Source of the DNA: Diospyros lotus
Lineage: Eukaryota; Streptophyta; Magnoliopsida; Ericales; Ebenaceae
Direction of reading: 5' to 3'
Assembly (NCBI RefSeq): GCF_014633365.1
Contig: NC_068344.1
Span: 36,268,670-36,332,669 of the forward strand
DNA: 64,000 nt
Shown piece after piece: positions 1 to 12,700 of the stretch. Below the pieces are notes generated by a model that worked only from the letters and a program-made list of their open reading frames with translations, did not search any database and was not told where the DNA came from. Made by a program: the position numbers and the translations under genes. Position 1 is the stretch's first letter. Each line of letters begins with the position of its first letter.

Positions 1-476
1 TCCATCATCTGTGTTTATGGAAATGTGCTACTGTATGCACTTGTCATGTAAATCAGAGTTACGAGATTCTCTCTCACGCTTCTTCTGATTGATCTCATCA
101 AACAAACTTTTCCGTTTGTTACCAGCCTCCACCCTCTTCTCCTCTTCCATTTCAATACCCCTCTTGTCATTTGCAACCCAAAGTCCCTTTCCATTAAAGT
201 TTCTAGAAGCAACAATATCAGCAGCAGAGTTGGAAAAGTTATTAGAGAAGTTGTCATCAGGTCTTGCAGGATCACTTCTCTGAGACCCCGTGCCAGATTC
301 TTGTTCCCTAGTCCCACCTTCAAGAAAGTTTTTGAAGTCATTGATCAATTTGTTGCTCCTGTCGCCTTCATCGGTTCTAGTGTCTGAAGAGTTATAACTT
401 TTATCCTTAGACTTGGCAGATGATCGGCACAAAGATAGGCCCAAGCTATATGCTCAAGCCCGTTGTCGTCCTCCAT
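1..476 (-). pseudogene. Ninja-family / AFP (ABI5-binding protein) gene, 5' part, disrupted
   Basis: Ninja/AFP proteins are nuclear adaptors that bridge ABA- or jasmonate-pathway transcription factors to TOPLESS co-repressors through an N-terminal EAR motif (LxLxL). The start MEDDNGLE at 476 is typical. Eight bases follow the GAG codon where a multiple of three is expected, so the EAR segment is out of frame, and the original frame stops near 340. The shifted frame carries family-like sequence: GLSLCRSSAKSKDK, the block DRSNKLINDFKNFLEGG, and the basic block NKRKSLFDEINQKKRE. An in-frame TAG lies at 28-30, yet HISINTDDG follows in the same frame up to the window edge. Two independent lesions suggest a pseudogene, although assembly error cannot be excluded. 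The C-terminal domain is outside the window. Family call fairly sure; pseudogene status probable. Confidence 0.75.
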
Positions 477-810
477 TTCAACGAAAATATCTCAGTACAA
501 CTCACTCATAAGCCTTCTTTGTCTTTACTTTCAATTTACATTATGAAGCAACTCGTAGAGTCTTAAGCAATCATCTTGTGAAGCACACCTACATGAAAAA
601 TCCATCGAATCTCAGAAATCATTCAACAAGAAAGACAAAATTTGCATCCGTGGAGGGAATAAATCTAGTTTCCACAGAATGTCAAACAGATGTTCACTCT
701 ACTATAGTTAGAAAGATCATAATTTTCGAAAAAAATATACCAATTAACAGATAAAACTCTCATCACTACTCATACTACTCTGGAAATGTAAAAAATATAA
801 TTCACATTTG

Positions 811-843
<33 letters not shown>

Positions 844-1480
844 TCACATATTCAAGACAAACAGAGCAGCATGCCTACATAGAAATGTGTAAACATCTTC
901 AACAGTTCTCATAATCCAAATTAATCAACTTATTAACAAACCACACAGAGCAACAATCATAACAATTTAGATCCCAAATTGACAGAAACTGAAAAGAAAA
1001 ATAAAAAATGGAAAGAGCATGTAAATCCAATAAGCAAAGAAAGGCAACCCATATGAGATCCAACTTCAATAATCCAAACAAGAAAAAGATCTAAATTGTA
1101 AACTGATGCACAGATCTCCAACAAGCAACCCCAGCATGTGAACCCAACAAATTAAACGAAAAAAATAAAAGAAAAATAGAAAAATTCAGGGAAGAGGAAG
1201 AGAAACGAAACCCACTTCCGACACAGACTAATACGTGAAAACCCCAAATAAAAGGGATTAAAGAACCCATCAAAGCCTCATCAGAAAAAAAAAAAGAAAA
1301 AAAGAAACCCATCAAAGCATCTCAATTTTGAACATGGAAAATTCAGACGAGTCTGCAATGGGTTTCACAGAAAATAAAGCGATTCAGAGAGACAGAGAGC
1401 ACCTGAGTGACGAAAGAGAGAGGGGGCATGAAACCCGAGCTGAAGAACGAGACCTACAGTGTGGCCTAAGAGGCGGTTGC
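477..1480 (-). other. 5' UTR, leader intron and promoter region of the Ninja/AFP-like gene
   Basis: On the minus strand a plausible intron runs from a CAG/GTGCTC donor at 1403/1402 to a TTTCATGTAG acceptor ending at 589, giving a leader exon of roughly 1403-1480 rich in CT. This would place a 0.8-kb intron in the 5' UTR. A TA dinucleotide run lies inside it at about 814-838. TATA-like sequence sits upstream at about 1549-1582. Inferred from splice consensus only. Confidence 0.4.
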
Positions 1481-1755
1481 GTAGGGCCCAAAAATTCTGT
1501 CAATTTAGGACTCATAAATATGAGGATAAATTGATCATTTTGTCCCTGCTTTATAGTGATAATTTTGCCTTTATATAAATTCTCTTTTCTCCCAAAAATT
1601 CTTAATGCCTACCATTTCTCTCCCTCCTTTTTCACTCTCCAAAAAAAACATTCATTTATGTAAACGACTCTTTCAGATATACCTAGATAACCCCTAGAAC
1701 ATATGTCGAGCGATCAGATAAACGATATGTTTATGTCAGTTTAATGGGTCATAAG

Positions 1756-2665
1756 TAGTGGTGGAGCCATGTACAGCCAAGATGGGCAATTGCCCACCCT
1801 GAATTTTTTTAAAAAATTATTATATATAATAATTTAATATTTTTTTTAAATACTCACCTAAATTTTTAAAAAATTCTAGATTTTGGGTATTTTGGTCGAT
1901 GAGGATAAGGGTATTCGGTGATTGCCTCTGATTACTGAAAATCACATGCCACTTTGGTCAGTGGCAATTGCTAATGCGTTTACGTATATTGGGTTTGTGC
2001 AGAAGTTTAAGCTTAGATCTACGAAATTTAGCCATTAGATTTTATTAGTTTTTGGGTATGTTGGTTGATGAGAATAAGGGTGTCGAGTGGTTGTCTCTAA
2101 TTGCAGAAAATCACCGATCATGGTAGTTGGTGGCAATTACAAGTGTTTTTTTCAATATTAGCCAAAAATTAAAAATAAGATATATGAAAATTTGACCTAC
2201 TTTTCTTTTGTGTATGTTAACGTCTTTTGACCGTTTCTTTAACTATGTTTTAATTAAAGGGATTAATTGTTTTCATTTTTTGTTACAAATTTATCAATTA
2301 CATATTTGAAATTATGATAAAAAATATATTTTATGTCATAAATTTGTCGAGACTCGACAATATAATTGAATTAGAGATCAATAATTGAATGATAGTCTAT
2401 CATGAACCTTATCAAGACTTGGCTGCACAATCAAATTAGAGATTAATGATTGAACGACAATTTAGTTGTGTATATTCAAAATTAGATATTTAATAAAATT
2501 GATAATGATATTATTATGTGATGTTATTAAAATATGAAAATATACCGATTGTATAATTTAATGATATATATTTTTTAATATTATATTATTTTAATTTTAG
2601 ATAGAGTTTAGAGTTTAGGGTTTAATTTTTGTCCACCCTGTCTAAAATTTCTGGCTCCGCCACTA
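1756..2665. mobile_element. Non-autonomous hAT-type DNA transposon (910 bp)
   Basis: Terminal inverted repeats TAGTGGTGGAGCCA (left) and TAGTGGCGGAGCCA (right, reverse complement) bound an AT-rich interior with no coding capacity. Flanking 8-bp direct repeats GTCATAAG (1748-1755) and GTCATGAG (2666-2673) differ at one base and fit the 8-bp target duplication of the hAT superfamily. The TIR resembles that of the larger element at 41671-42945. Confidence 0.8.
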
Positions 2666-3439
2666 GTCATGAGTTCAATCATTAGCCTGCGAAGTGAGGT
2701 GAAACCTTAGCAATTTACCTTCTTTGACGTAATTGAGGACACAAATACTGAGAGCCGCGCAATGGCGGTCATCCTAAAATACCTATGTAAATCACTACAT
2801 TTCTTTATTATAGTTAAGACTCAATAATTTTTTTTTATTTAAATACTTTTATAATGCCACGACCAATAAGGTTTGGTTCTTATTCAACCCTAAACTCGTG
2901 TTATATATATATATATATATATTTGTTGACACTACTGATTTAGTGTTATTTAAAAGTTAGAATTAATTACAATACATAATAGATTAAAATGTTATATTAG
3001 TTGATCAAACAGTCAACTAAGACACACACACAATAGCTAATTATTTGGGATATATTGTGTGATAAGACAGATTGAATGGATAGAAAAAAGAGCTCAAACA
3101 ATTTGATTGATATTTTTGTCTTCAAAATTGTATGAAGAGTAGTTTTTAATTGATTATTTTGGAAAAAAAATTATTTTATTTTTTGATATAATATGAATAT
3201 TTATTTATTTAATATTTTATTATAAAATAAAATTTAAATGTATACTTAGAGGCCTATTTTTACATTTATGACTTAGGACCCCAAAATCTACCTTGTTGAG
3301 AGAGAGAAAGAGATGGTGGGGTGAGAAACCACGAGCTTCACTTTTTCTGTCCCATGGGGCACGTGGTTATCGTGTTATATTATTGAACTGACTGTTTGGC
3401 TGCGCCTCATGCTGCCTTGTTTTTTATTTATCAAATAGT
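2666..3439. other. AT-rich spacer
   Basis: No open frame or gene signal is seen. There is an AT dinucleotide run at about 2901-2922. The sequence directly right of the hAT element (GAGTTCAATCA) resembles a pol III B box, but no A box could be placed with confidence. Confidence 0.5.
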
Positions 3440-3603
3440 TTATTCCCGTGTGATGCATGGAAGTTTATATATATATTGAATTTATTTAAAATTGACAACC
3501 TCACAACCATAAATTCCATCTCTAGATTTCAAAAACTACACATTTTTCACAAACTAATAACTAATTTAACATATGATAAATATAAATAGTTTATACAAAA
3601 TAA

Positions 3604-5219
3604 TAGGGGTGAGCATAAAATCGGTTAAACCGATTAAACCGAACCGATCGATTCGATTCGATTTTTCATAGTGGGCGGTTCGGGTTCGGTTAGTGGTTTG
3701 CAAAAAATTCGGATATTCAGTTCGGTTCGGTTATTTGGGAAAAAAACCCGAATAACCGAACCGACCTGTGTTGCCTGCTGCCGCCTTCTGTACTGTCGGT
3801 CCGATCTATTCAACATTTGCCTTGCCTTGCCTTTCTTCTTTCTTGAGCATCACACCCGATAGCTCGCTTCGAGAGAGAGAGACCGATTGCCTCACAGACC
3901 CCCACACCCGTCGCCGTCGTCAACCTTCACATCGCCGTCGAAGCCGAATGCCTTCGTCGTTCTCCCCCACCCGACCCAACACCCAGCCCCCCTTACTCGT
4001 CGTCGAAGCATTAACCCTAGCCCTAGGTCTTTGGCTGCTAACCCTAACCTCGTCATCGACGCATCATTGTCCTCGTTAGACCCAAATGCCTTCAAGCCCT
4101 TCACCGTCGACTTCTTCCCCACCCAAGTCCAAACACCCAGCCCCCTAGTCATCGAAGGCTCAAAGCATTGACCCTAGCCCTAGGTCGTCGGCTAACCCTC
4201 ACCTTGCCCTCGCCCTCGCCGTCAAACCCAAACACCTTCACCGTCGGCTTCTCCCCCACCCAGCCCATTCCCCCACCCTGTCGAACACGACAGCAAACCC
4301 TAAGCCATTTCACCCTTCTCACTGTCAACATCAACAATCTGGTTGGTTTCGGCAACTTAGGAGTGAACGATCTTGAGGGTATCGCCGTCTTCGATTTGAG
4401 AAGGTAATACGATTTCGACAACTTAATTGTCTTGTGGTTTTGATTGTCATGTTCGATCTGGTTGGTAATACGATTTGGTTCGTAGATGCTTTGACTTTTT
4501 GCGAATTCGTTGGTTAATTCGTTTGATTTGTTTAATTCGTTTGATTTGTTTAACTCGTTGTGATTTGGTTCGTTGTTTCTCTTTTGCAAATTCGTTTGTT
4601 AATTTTTTTTGTTGTATTGGATTCTTGTGCAGAATGCACTGTTGTTATTGTCATAGTTAAAGTTGTGCTTTCTGCTGTTAATTGTTTTAATGCACTATGA
4701 ATGAGATGTTAATTGTTTTAATGCATTGTGAATGAAATTCTTGCGCAGTTGTGCTTTCTGCTTTCTGTTACTATCATTGTTTAATTTGTTTTGCTTTCTG
4801 CTGTTATTGTTTTGATATATAAGTGAATTGTGCAGCAATGAATGTTTTTTCTGTTTTGTTGGTTTTTAGTGTTTGTTATTGGTGTTTTGCAGTTCATATT
4901 TGTATTGATCAGGTGTTTTTTTTGTTAATGGATTTTTAGTGTTACTGTTTTCTGTTGATGATGTTGGTGTTTTTAGTGTTTTCGGTTTAATATTTGGTTC
5001 GGTTACTTTACAGCCATTTCGGTTAATTCAGTTTGATTTTTGAGCTATTTTTTCGGTTCAATTTTCGGTTCGGTTAGTTTAAAATCTGAATCGTTTAATT
5101 TGATTTCGGTTATTTCGGTTAGTGAATTAAGTTGGTTCGGTTATATCCATAATGTCGGTTCGGTTCGATTAGGAAAAATAGGGCGATTCGATTCGGTTAT
5201 AACTGAATGCACACCCTTA
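3604..5219. mobile_element. Non-autonomous hAT-type element (1.6 kb) with gene-like interior
   Basis: The element starts TAGGGGTGAGCA and ends TGCACACCCTTA, flanked by perfect 8-bp direct repeats CAAAATAA (3596-3603 and 5220-5227). Both ends carry many subterminal copies of a CGGTTCGGTT-like motif. The interior at 3760-4410 is GC-richer, with CCGTCG-rich stretches, telomere-like CCCTAA words and a possible splice donor near 4406. It resembles a leader exon left from an autonomous element or captured from a host gene. The small open frames here show no recognisable domain. Confidence 0.8.
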
Positions 5220-5970
5220 CAAAATAATAAATAATATGACAACATATAATAAATTAGTAACATAAATAATAAAAATAAAAACATAATAAAAATTTCAAAA
5301 GAAATATGACAATATATGATAAATATAAATAGCCTATACAAAATATTAATTTTGTTAACATAACTAAAACAACTTATTTAAAATAATTCAATTTTACCTA
5401 AATAACTAATTTAACATAACCTACAAACTAATTATTTTTCAAAATTAAGTAATAACATAAACATATAAAATTTGTACTTTTTTTTGCATGGTTATGAAAC
5501 TAATTAAGAGTTTTAGAGTTTTGAGTGGTGGTTTTATTGAGAGAAAATGAGAGGTAAATTATGGAAAATAAAATAAAATAAAAAATTAATTTTTTTTAAA
5601 AAAAAATTTTATTTGGTAGTCGGTATTTTGCAGTATTACCTGATATCTCAATATTTCTCCAGATTTAACAAAAAATCATTTTTATATAATTTATTTTAAT
5701 TAAAATTTTATATTAATATTTAAAAATTAATAATATGGGTTAGATCTTGCTTCTTCATATACCAGCATACTTACACATTCACCAAACACTATTCAATTAT
5801 GGAAAAACCATCTACAGGTTCCAAGAGTTACACGTTTTCCACAAACCTAGACTTAATTAATGACTTATAAAAATTTTATTTCGGGTAAGCAAAAAAATAA
5901 ATAAAATATTGAAATAGAAAGTGAAAATAGGCGGGGGAAAATTTTGACGGCTGTTTTGTTATAATATATA

Positions 5971-8900
5971 CTAGTGCATCACTCGTGCAATGCACGGATA
6001 TCGCAAGAAAAAAAATAATCGTTAAAGTGGAAGTTAAATAATTTAGTAGTTATAACAAATGAACATCATAATAAAGAAGTAAAAAATAAACAAAATAATC
6101 ATATTGCAATCATGAGAAATGAACAAACATACAACAAAATTAGTTATTCAATTATTCCGGAATATGTATGCCTCTTTTTGTCTGACTTTTTTTATTTTCA
6201 GACTTTTTTTATACTTTTATCATGGTCTTTCTACTAACACATATGTGTGTCTTTAACAAAAAATTGTATCCAACGTCTATAGTATTTGTGACTTGTTAGA
6301 GTGAGGTTAACGTCTACCATTTCTAATATACTATTTTCACTTTGATGAACGAAACACTAAAAATGTCTTATTCTGAACTTTCAGTAGCAAGGTAGTTGAT
6401 TGCTTAGTATAAATGGTGATTTCTTGATCCATTTTATTAATTATTTGATTGAAAATGTTTCTCGTTCGTTATGATTTCAATATTATGTATATGTTGAAAA
6501 GAATAATTTGTGCAGTGAAAAAAAAAATACAGGTAAGAATGTACTTAGGAACATTAAACACCCACTATAAATTAGTGAACTAAAAAAAATATACAAATAG
6601 ACAGAAGTGAAAGAACATAAAAAATGAGCAAATACATAAGTGTGAATCAGTAAAAAAAAAAAAGAAACTAAATAATAAAAGAAAACAAAAAACATGTAGA
6701 TTAAACAAATTGCCTAGATATAAATCCAGTAACAACCAAAATATTTAGAAATAAGAAATCAGCAAACCAAGTTTATCTTGCATAAAAGAAATTATAACAA
6801 ATGCCAACAAATAAAATTAAACCTAAGAAATTTTAACAAAATTCAACAAATAAAATTCAGTAGCAATTAACAAAACAACCTCAAAAGTTTTATAGGAATA
6901 GGTCATAATAAAAAATAAAAAAAATATATATTGTAATCTGAAACCAATCAGATAAACTTTTTTCAATTATCCTCCTTCTTGATCATCGATCGAATCTTCT
7001 TAGTTGCATTAGTCAACAAATCGCTAAGGAGAGCCCTTTTGACAAAACACTCTTCATAGCTTTCCAATGTATCTATAACTCATGACTCGACTTCAGCGAC
7101 GTAATAACCTTATCATTAGATGAAGAAATCTATAATATAATGTCATTAATCAGTACTTATGTCATACATATTAGGAATCCCCAAACTTATTTTACAAATA
7201 TAAATATTAAATTCTAAAAATTGATGAAGCACATTTTTCTCCTCAATTTCAGTCTTTTCAATCTTTCAATAAAGATCAGACTCTTATTGTTGAGAAAGGT
7301 GAGCATAACACATTAGAACATGTTTTAGCACATAGTCATTCTTAACACATTGCAAACCTTAAAACCTTAAATATTATACTAATGTGACTTGCTTCTAAGT
7401 TCTAACATACATGTGCACTTAAGGATCAAATTAGGGTTAATTACCAACTTTATCACACTAAAAACTTCACTACGTTTGCAAATAAAGTTAAAAAATAAAA
7501 TTATAACATTTAAGTTATATATAAAATTATAACATTTAAAATTATAAAAAATAAATTTAAATTAATTAAACTATATATAAAATAAAGATAATTTAAATAA
7601 TCAATTAATTAAATAAATGATAATAATCAAATTTTCAAAGTTGATTATCGATATATGACTTCACATATTCCTCATGCCAATCAATTATCACGTTTAAGAT
7701 AGGTCACATTTTTAAGAAAATAAAAAAAAATAATGTTAAAAAATAAAATTATAACATTTAGTTATATATAAAACTATAACATTTAAAATTATAAAAAAAT
7801 AAATTTAAATTAATTAAACTATATATAAAATAAAGATAATTTAAATAATTAATTAATTATATGAATGATAATAATCAAAATTTCAAAATTAATTATACAT
7901 ACATGACTTCACATATTTCTCGTGACAATCAATTGTCACATTCAAAACATGTCAAATTTATAAAAAATCAACTCAAAAAAAGTTAAAAAATAAAATCATA
8001 ACATTTAAGTTATATATAAAATTATAACATTTAAAATTATAAAAAAATAAATTTAAATTAATTAAATTATATATATAATAAAGATCATTTAAATAATTAT
8101 ATAAATTATAATAATCAAAATTTCAAAATTGATTATCTATACATGATTTCACATCTTCTTCATGATAATTAATTACCACATTCAAGATAAGTCAAAATTT
8201 TTAGAAAGTAACAAAAAAAATATTAAAAAATAACTATTAACTGAAAAACTTAATGCTACGACGACTTCCAAAATATTAAATTGTTACACAAAACTTGTTC
8301 ACATTGACAAATAAAAAATATGATTAAAATTAATTGATTGAAAACCAAAAGCACAGTTAAATTAATTAAATAAATGATAATAATCAATTATGTTATATAT
8401 AAAATTATAGCATTTAAAATTTAAAAAATTAAATTAATTAATTAAAAAAATAAAATTATATAAAACTATAACATTTAAAATTATAAAAAAATAAAATAAT
8501 TAAACTATATATAAAATAAAGATAATTTAAATAATCAATTAATTATATAAATGATAATAATCAAATTTTCAAAATTGAAAACTTAAAGTTAAAAAATAAC
8601 TATTAATTGAAAATTTTAATGTTGGGACGATTTTCAAAAAATTAAATTATTACACAAAATCCGTTTACATTGACAAACCAAAAATATGGTTAAAACTAAT
8701 TGGTTGAAAATAAGAAAATATGGTTAAACTAATTAAATAAATGATAATAATTAATTAAGTTATATATAAAATTATAATATTTAAAATTATAATAAAATAA
8801 ATTTAAATTAATTAAACTATATATAAAATAAAAATGATTTAAATAATTAATTAATTATATAAATGACAATAATAAAATTTTTGAAATTGATTATCCATAC

Positions 8901-9695
8901 ATGGCAATCAATTATCACATTCAAAATATGTCAAATTTTTAAGAAAAATACAAAAAAAATAAAGTTAGAAAATAAAATTATAATATTTAAGTTATATATA
9001 AAATTATAACATTTAAAATTATAAAAAAATAAATTTAAATTAATTAAACTATATATAAAAAATAAAAATAATTTAAATAATCAATTAATTATATAAATGA
9101 TAATCATCCAATTTTCAGAATTAATTATCCATATATGACTTTATATATTCATGCTATCAATAATAAAAATATAAAACATAATAAATTTTTCAAAAAAAAT
9201 ATGACAACATATGATAAATATAAATATCCTATACAAAATATTAATTTTGTCAAAATAACTTAAACGACTTATTTAAAATAATCTAATTTTGCCTAAATAA
9301 CTAATTTAACATAACCTACCAATTAATTATTTTTCAAAATTAAGTAATAACATAAACATATATATGATTTGTACTTTTTTTTGCATGATTTTGAAACTAA
9401 TTAAGTGTTTTAGAGTTTTGTGTGGTGGATTTATTGAGAATTAATAATATGGATTAAATATTGTCTCTTCATATACCATGTTGACACATTCTCCAAACAC
9501 TTTTTAACTAAAAAAAATTATATACAAGTTCTAAGAACTATATGTTTTTCATAAATTTAGGCTTAATTAATGATTTACAAAAATTCTATTTTGGGTAAAA
9601 AAAAAAAAAAAAAAACATAATAAAATATCAAAATAGAAATTGAAAATGGGTGGAAAAAGAATTTGGCGACTGCTTTGTTATAATATATATATAGA
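5971..9695 (-). mobile_element. Inner Helitron, minus orientation (3.7 kb)
   Basis: On the minus strand the element begins TCTATATATATATTATAAC and ends with a short hairpin (CGTGCATTGCACG), 9 bases and CTAG. The plus strand flanks are A at 5970 and T at 9696, the AT target dinucleotide of Helitrons, and there is no target duplication. No Rep/helicase coding region is visible, so it is non-autonomous. Its interior holds an AT-rich tandem array. It inserted within a few bases of the 5' end of a related Helitron. Confidence 0.65.
7487..9130. repeat. AT-rich tandem array, about 245-bp units
   Basis: A unit starting AAAATAAAATTATAACATTTA recurs at about 7491, 7739 and 7984 with a period near 245 bases, then as shortened or diverged copies near 8390, 8455, 8755 and 8970. 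Each full unit also carries a CAATCAATTATCAC-like stretch near its end. The array is inside the inner Helitron. Confidence 0.7.
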
Positions 9696-9701
9696 TATAG
9701 A

Positions 9702-12700
9702 TTTAGATTTAGATTGGAGCCTGAAAATTCCCATACCAAAACAAACATACACAAAACCAAATTTAACTGACTGTTCGGCGACACTATAGGTTTGTTCAGA
9801 TTAATGTTTGGAGATACCATTTGTTCTCAAAAGGAGGTACCCTAATTATACTTTTAGAACAAAAGTATACGTATAATTATTATACTTAATTATTTACTTT
9901 AAAAATCGATTCAACAGAATAAAAATAAAAATTATGAAATTCTGGAATTGTTTCAAGAGATTTTATAAAAGAGTAATGCTAATCATTAATTCAATGATAA
10001 CAGTTAGATAATAATAAACATTTCATCTTCTCTATAAATCCAATCCATCCTCCACCTGCTCTTCGGCCTCGATGAACAACAAACACATCAATTATAAATT
10101 CATATCTTCTCTATAAATCCATGTTAACTCAAATAAATGAAATAAACTGTGGACTCTTCTTATCTAAAAATCTTGAAATATCTAAGAGTTGAATAGCAGC
10201 CACTTGACTTCACAACAATGCTTATCCATCCAAACCCAATATCTATATTATATATTTATCAACCACTACGAGGGAGATTGAATTGAATTTATTAATACAA
10301 AAAAAATTAATATTTTGTTTAATGAGAAAGAAGGTCAAAATAAGTGTAATTATTGTAGAAAATTGTTTTGATTTTTATACTTGTTAAAATATAATTGAAA
10401 AATTATTTAATTAAAAACGTCATCAATTTGCCGTTTAAATCCGTAAAAAAAAAAAAAACTTTGATACTTAAGTCAAGCACTCCAATGCCTATTTATAGAG
10501 AGATATAGAGTAATTCGAAATACTCCATGATTAACATTATTACAGATAATATTTATTTTAACTTTTTTTTTAATTTTATTAAGATTAAAATTCTTACGGA
10601 TAACACCTATCTTGATTTTTTCTAACTCTGGTGGGATGAGAATTCTTTTGAATGACGTTTATTTCTTATAAATAACGTTTATCTTTTTGGATAAATTTTC
10701 GAATGTCAGAGTTATCTAGTTTGTATAATATGTGGGACCCCCATGCACTAGAAATTTACACATTTTACCCTAAAAGATTATTTTGGATTTTTGGACTTTT
10801 TTGATCTTTTAATTGAATTTTACATATGACACAACAATACCAATTGTTGTTGCGTAGATACAATAATATAATTTGTATGTTATGGAATCGTCTTCAAATT
10901 AGTGAATTCCTGCAAGGAAGAACACCATCAGAAGGGGCCAGGTAATCCTTCTCAGACTAATCCAATGCTTAAATCATATTCTTAAAAATGTTTACAAAAA
11001 TTATAGAGTTCTTGAATCAGTATTAGAGACGTATAACTTTTTTTTTAATGAGGGATTTTTAAGAAGGAACATAGGGTTTAAGGATAAAATATCTATGATA
11101 TTTCAAGATTAATTAGAATTTGAATTTCTTATGAATAAAGCTCATCCGTTACGAATTTTTTAGATAGACTTTTTATATCATGTTCGTGCATTAGTTAGAA
11201 CTTTTCCATGAAAATGGGAGATCTCTGAGAAACCCTTCAGTCGTCTCACGGAGACTTGCTTGTTAATTTTTTTCTGAAGATTATCATAAATCTTCTAAAA
11301 AGAATGTAGTATATTAAAACTATCGACAATCTGAGTTTTCAGGACAATTTCCTGAAAATCTTCAATAACTTTCAACATTCTTTGGGAGATTATCAATAGT
11401 TTCTATGACAATCTCCTAAAAATCTTCAAAAACTGTTAATCAAAAACTATTGACACTTTGAGCAATTTTTTGAATTTTGATATATTTTCCTGTCTTGAGT
11501 TTTAGACTTCATCTTTTTTGAATCTTTTTGAGCCCTCACTACTACGAATTTTGTCCTATGACACATCAATATCTTTATCCCAAATTTAAAACAAATAAAT
11601 AAATTTCAAGCATAATTGATCTTACCAAAAAATGCCGAGTTAAATATCTCATTATGTAAACTTTATAATTCATATTTTGCTTAAAAATTAAGCCAATTAA
11701 TGATTGGGACGATACAAGTAGGGACACTGCCCTTACAAAATTAAAAAGTCAAAATTTTGGGAGAGTTGGTTGCATGTGCCCTAGTTTTCAATGTTTTTGA
11801 GGTATCATATTTACAAATCAAAAGGGTCAAAATCACTACCTTTTCAAATCATTAATGCTATCATATATTGGCTTCAAAATGATTAAATGAGGTTAATAAT
11901 TTAATTTAATGTGATAATAATTAAAAACTGAGGCTGTGGGACACACCCAATTTGTATGACTCCCCATTCTGGTAGAACTACCCTTATTTATTAAATAATT
12001 TACAGTGTCCATGTCAATCGCATGGCCCCCTAAACTAAGGGCAGCTTAATTTGCACGGCGAAACCATATTTGTGTCTTTTTTGTGATTGAAATGTTTCGT
12101 TATTTTAATTATCTCTTTAAATTTATATTTTTAAATTAATTTAATTTTTATATTTTAAATTTTATTTGTGTATTAATTTAAATTTTTTATTATTTCAATT
12201 ACATCCCCTATATTTATATTTTTGATTCAATTTAATTTTTATACTTATATATGTAAAAAAAATTAACGTAAGATGATCAATTTAATTCTTTTTTAATATT
12301 AAATATCAAAATTAAATTAACTAAAAAATATACGTACAAGAATATAATTAAAATAATAAAAAATTCAAATGATTATATAAAAATAATGTAAAAGTACAAA
12401 GATAAAAATATGAATTTAACTTAATTTGCATTATTTTACCCATTAACTTAATAGAAATTTCATTTGAACATTTAATTTTGATATTTATGATAACATCTTA
12501 TATTGATGTTTTGTATTTTATGTCATATTAATATAAACACAAAAGATCTCAATGTTAAATGTCACCATATATAGTTTCGAGAGGTTTTAAGTGATTTCAA
12601 CTATAATAATTAGTAATAACTAATAAGAAGAATATGAAATCTATTAGCAATTAGAGGTAAGCATTTAGTCAATTTTATTATTGAATTGACTAAATTGCTC

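Larger units (their letters stand above)
3440..9701 (-). mobile_element. Outer Helitron-like element, interrupted by a hAT element and an inner Helitron
   Basis: The pieces 3440-3603, 5228-5970 and 9696-9701 read as one element on the minus strand once the hAT element (3604-5219) and the inner Helitron (5971-9695) are set aside. The pieces around the inner element, ending TAATATATA and resuming TATAGA|T, rebuild a 5' terminus of the same type as that of the inner Helitron. The segment 5274-5970 is a diverged copy of 9163-9695. The 3' hairpin at about 3444-3460 (CCCGTG..GCATGG) is degraded and no clear CTRR end is visible, so the left boundary is approximate. Confidence 0.45.

Noticed and set aside
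89..283. Plus-strand open frame opposite the Ninja/AFP-like gene
   Set aside because: Antisense shadow of the coding strand; no domain and no start context.
3671..4589. Several overlapping open frames on both strands inside the hAT element at 3604-5219
   Set aside because: Explained by the GC-rich, stop-poor sequence; peptides are Pro/Arg/Ser low-complexity with no recognisable domain.
5274..9685. Direct repeats 5274-5970 and 9163-9695 as LTRs of a retrotransposon
   Set aside because: They lack TG...CA ends, a primer-binding site, a polypurine tract and any coding interior; the Helitron termini explain them better.
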